From positions 1 through 22,538 of the forward strand of contig MNCI01005962.1 of assembly GCA_015680685.1 (NCBI GenBank): a stretch of 22,538 bases of DNA, in the 5' to 3' direction. The notes beneath the pieces were generated by a model. That model was not told where the DNA came from and ran no database searches. It saw only the letters and a program-made list of their open reading frames with translations. Source of the stretch: Gnetum montanum (Eukaryota > Streptophyta > Gnetopsida > Gnetales > Gnetaceae). This document shows, piece after piece, positions 19,569 to 22,538 of this stretch (position 1 is its first letter; each line of letters starts with the position of its first letter). A program made the translations under genes and the position numbers.

Positions 19569-21429
19569 TTATTTAGAATGAGGATACCCCTCATAACTAA
19601 TCAGTTGAGCATGGCAAGGATTAATAAATGAAGGGTGATGATCCTTACATGTTGGAAATATTGGAACTGGCCCATACTTGCCCCATTGGGGTTCACACAC
19701 TTGATTATAATAATCATAGTGGGACACTTTATATAATTTAGTTCCTAGATAACGAGTTGACCCACTATGATGTTTGAGAACATTAGATGGTATGCAAGGA
19801 TTGGGTTGCCGCTCTCCACGGTTGTGTTCACTGGGCTGTATTTTTGTTGGAGTGTGAGTTGGTGGCCCTGATGAAGTTACATGAGGCATTGAGTTTAAAG
19901 ATAAGGATGCACCATAGTGTGGGACTTGTGCTGGGCTGGAAGATGTAGTGGCCTCAGAATTGTTTTGTCCCTTCTTAGGAAAACGTTTAAAGAAGGGGCA
20001 CTTTTGATGTTGTTGAGGTTTCTCACTATTGTTGGTAGTAGTAGCACAAGTGGTGTTCATGGGTTTGTTTTGGGGTATGGAAACCTTAGGAACAGTTGGT
20101 GGAAATGTATAAGGAGGTAAAGGATGAGAATGTTGAAAGTTAGGAGGTGTATAAGATACACAAGGTAGTGGTTGTGTTGGAGGCATGGGTTGATAGTATT
20201 GTGGAGAATAGTAATGTGGTGAGATAGAGTATGTTGGTCTAGTTGGAGAAATAGGATGTTGAACAAGATAAGAGTTTGGGTTTGGATGATATGAAGGGTG
20301 TCTCCAGTCTAAGGGTGGTCTTCCCCACGACTGGGATTGTTGCCACTATGATCGAGCACAGTATCTCTGTATGAACTCTGGATGTAACGTGTTTCCCCAA
20401 TGCTCATATAGATGTAACAATATTGGTCATTGGCCCTTGGGGTGATCGTACAGGCATATATTGCATTCATACATATGATTGGTAGTTGAGCTCTTATTTT
20501 CCTTATCCCTTTTTTCTGATTGTCTACTATTTTGTCCTACTTCTTGGGTTGTTAAAACTTTATCTCCAATAATGTTGATAAATTCTCCACACTTTTGATA
20601 TGTCCATTTGAACATCTTATTGATCTTTTCCTCGACTTCTTCTAATGTTTGTTGTATTGGCAAAGATGATGTTTCCACCTTGAGATTGGTTGATTTCTCC
20701 TTTTTATGTTNATCGTGGGTTCATAGTTCATATAATTGACCTTGGGCGTACATTCCTAAGGTCTCTCTTGTTTCATTACGTATCCCATCAATGATATGAT
20801 ACATTAGCCTTTCCTCAGAAAACCCATGGCCTAGACACTTGTTTAATAGTGCATAATATCTTTCTAAGGCCATGTCCAAGGGTTCATGTTTTACTTGTTT
20901 CCACTCTTGGATTTGTTTCCTCAAGGATGACACCCTTGCGTAGGTTTGATATTTTTTGTTGAAGACTTCTACCATTGTTGACCAATGTCATATTGAATTT
21001 TGTTTTAATGATTGAAACCATACTTTTGCTTGGTCAACGAGTGTCATAGGAAAGAGCTTAAGTTTTTGCCACCCATTATCAATGTTATTCCATGTGCAGG
21101 CATCGTAGAAGGCTTGTAAATGTTGATGCGGATATAAGTCATAGCCTCCTAAAAAATTGGAAAAGCTGTTTAAATCGAGCCTGGGAAGATGACTCTCTTT
21201 ACGATGCCTACATGAGATTCAAAACAACCTCTTGTATTTGTGTTAAGTTTGTAGTGGCCAATGGGGGTTCATTGTCATTGGGTAAGTTATACGTTTGTGT
21301 GTTGGGATGATGTTTTTTTCATTCATGTTTATAAGAAACTGCCACCTTGGGTTGCATACTCCAATCTTCATTGTCATATAGTTTGTTGGTTCTCCAATGA
21401 ACTTCCTCACTAAGTGTGGCATTATTATC
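19569..21429 (-). pseudogene. Ty3/gypsy-type gag pseudogene
   Basis: Gag forms the particle that packages retrotransposon RNA. Reading down from the N at 21430, one frame carries LSEEVHWRTNKLYDNEDWS and LPNDNEPPLATTNLTQIQE. After a frameshift near 21155, GGYDLYPHQHLQAFYDACTW and FPMTLVDQAKVWFQSLKQ follow. After a TGA near 20990 come VEVFNKKYQTYARVSSLRKQ and LERYYALLNKCLGHGFSEE, the classic retrotransposon gag core. At about 20445-20470 is a knuckle-like CNICLYDHPKGQ with a stop where the last Cys is expected. A proline-rich tail with PPTQPLP and a Lys-rich patch (FFKRFPKKGQ) follows and ends at 19569. All parts from about 21155 down share one frame. At least three stops and one frameshift show it is dead. 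The frame is still open at the N, so its start is missing. Confidence 0.82.
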
Positions 21430-21431
21430 NT

Positions 21432-22072
21432 TGTCTTCCCACCTGGACTAGTATTATATTTGTCATGTAGTGTTTAGTATAGAGTGAGGTGTATGATGTG
21501 TTCCTAATCTAATGCTACTCCTGAGGGCAATGGAAAGAAATATTATCTAAGCTAAGATAGGAGAGAAAGGGTAAGAGAATCTAATCTAGCCTAAGTGCAA
21601 TGAGCATCCTTTCCTTGATTATCTGTGCACATCTTGGACTTTGTGCATGACTACCACTAGGATTACCATGCATAGATCCTAGGTACACCACTGGGTTACC
21701 AAGTAGTCACACTTAAATGCTCGTAATGAAGTCATACTCATTCCGCGTTGCTAGGAGATTAGGGTGAGAGAGACTAATTAGGAAAGTAGTAAATAACAAT
21801 TAAATAAATAAATAAATTAATTAAATGTTGCAATGATGAAGTAATCTCAATCTTTATTTTTGGTCATGTGCGTGTCCAAGTACATTACACTCGAATAAAG
21901 GATGTCGTACAATTACATTCATCACACTGCGGGCAGACACTGGAAAATATTCTAACTCTAGAGGGACAAAATTGCCAGATTCTAGCTACAACCTAACCTA
22001 TGTATATGAAACAAGAAAGAGCCACCTCTTATTTATAGACATTGCGATGGATTGTGATATCGCGTCCCATCA
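21432..22072 (-). mobile_element. Family A LTR, 641 bp, probable 5' LTR
   Basis: It aligns end to end with 14276-14916 at the same length. On the minus strand it has GATATC at 22056-22061, an intact TATA box (GTCTATAAATA, 22040-22030) and AATAAA near 21857. The sequence beyond its start (22073 onward) lacks the polypurine tract, which fits a 5' LTR. Its inner edge lies one base from the N at 21430, so the contact with the gag pseudogene depends on a contig join. Confidence 0.82.
22030..22040 (-). promoter_or_regulatory. LTR TATA box
   Basis: GTCTATAAATA on the minus strand, 32 bases inside the LTR start and about 20 bases after the GATATC core; AATAAA follows about 179 bases downstream. Confidence 0.65.
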
Positions 22073-22538
22073 CATCTTCTATTCATCATGTCCTTACTTA
22101 CCAACTTGAGATTATTATAGTTGGCCTCTTTCACATCCATGACTTCTTCTATGCCAATTTCTAGATCTCTTGTCCCTTGATTACAAGTGTTGGCTAAATT
22201 CAAGAACACATTTTAGTGTCATTTGTAATCACCCAAGGATCAGTTATTAATTTCTAAAATTTTTTCATGATGATCTTAACACTTTTCAATCCTTTTGCAA
22301 ATAATATATTGTTAAAAACACAAAGCGATACCGAGATATCATTCCCTGGGCTCTAAGATAACTAAATCACTAAATTATTAATTAATTTTGAATTAGGTTC
22401 CATTGGTTCTAATGTTATCTATCTTAATTTGTTTATAAAAAAACCTAACATTAGTGAAAATTTTTAGATTATGCTTTGGTGGTCCCCATGAAAAACAACT
22501 CAACTTTGAGAGTTATGGGTTTTTATATGACACAAATT
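22073..22538. other. Flank beyond the right LTR, no firm feature
   Basis: No gene is recognised. On the minus strand a frame of about 37 codons with DLEIGIEEVMDVKEANYNNL ends next to a donor-like TTG|GTAAGT near 22105-22110, which could be a small exon or chance. A GATATC lies at 22335-22340 without LTR context. Confidence 0.35.

Larger units (their letters stand above)
14276..22072 (-). mobile_element. Candidate non-autonomous LTR retroelement, 7.8 kb
   Basis: Two LTRs of equal length in the same orientation flank a gag remnant, a non-coding stretch and the coiled-coil protein gene. The polypurine tract stands only at the downstream LTR. No pol is visible, so if this is one element it is of the gag-only, non-autonomous type. 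Weak points are the N at 21430, the lack of a clear target-site duplication and the GATATC/TATA region at 18050, which may mark a second element in between. Confidence 0.4.

Noticed and set aside
19917-20266. Plus-strand and second minus-strand frames over the gag tail
   Set aside because: Low-complexity proline-rich coding DNA opens other frames; the frame shared with the gag core is the right one.
14271-22079. TTTTC / TCTTC as a target-site duplication of the 7.8-kb candidate element
   Set aside because: Matches four of five only if the right LTR starts two bases further out than the conserved TGATGGG; T-rich DNA makes this likely by chance.
1-22538. CRISPR arrays, bacterial operons, rRNA or tRNA genes
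   Set aside because: Direct repeats here are few, irregular and of retroelement origin; no cloverleaf or rRNA signature was recognised, and the content is plant nuclear.

Overview
The window looks like a piece of a large, repeat-rich plant nuclear genome. It is AT-rich, carries an exon with a plastid-targeted desaturase signature, and is otherwise filled with decayed LTR and non-LTR retrotransposons. The repeat burden and heavy decay would fit a gymnosperm, but no sequence feature proves that. No intact protein-coding gene was found. The assembly is a scaffold: one 622-base N gap (11976-12597) and single Ns at 4109, 5177, 5440, 6740, 20711 and 21430, some of which clearly join overlapping or duplicated contig ends.

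Layout. 1-1635: no recognisable gene; the first bases hold a 12-bp GATATC-centred palindrome. 1635-2252 (+): polypurine tract and LTR of a retroelement family called family A here. 2298-2409 (+): a translatable piece of the family A internal region, called X. 2414-2990 (-): first exon of a plastid FAD5/ADS-type acyl-lipid desaturase, frameshifted, with its last codons and splice donor duplicated in tandem. 2991-5640: AT-rich non-coding DNA with a diverged tandem repeat and a duplicated 261-bp block that sits between two Ns. 5640-7230 (+): LINE ORF2 remnant running from reverse transcriptase to the C-terminal zinc knuckle. 7400-7590 (-): a Ty1/copia reverse transcriptase scrap.

8110-17579 (-): head-to-tail copies of family A. 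The best copy (15080-17579) encoded a protein with an N-terminal region resembling the putative plant transposon protein domain (PF20167-like) and a long coiled-coil C-terminus, followed by a polypurine tract and a 641-bp LTR (14276-14916). A segment of about 2.6 kb containing X, the LTR and the coiled-coil region is duplicated in tandem; the N gap hides the LTR of the first copy. An older copy lies at 8110-11640.

18050-18170 (-): TATA box with five GATATC palindromes upstream. 19569-21429 (-): Ty3/gypsy-type gag pseudogene with no pol visible. 21432-22072 (-): second 641-bp family A LTR. The LTR pair at 14276 and 21432 may bound one non-autonomous element of 7.8 kb. The remaining bases hold nothing firm. 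Nothing here works together as a pathway; the interest lies in host exon and retroelement chimerism, the unusual non-autonomous LTR family, and the scaffolding artefacts.
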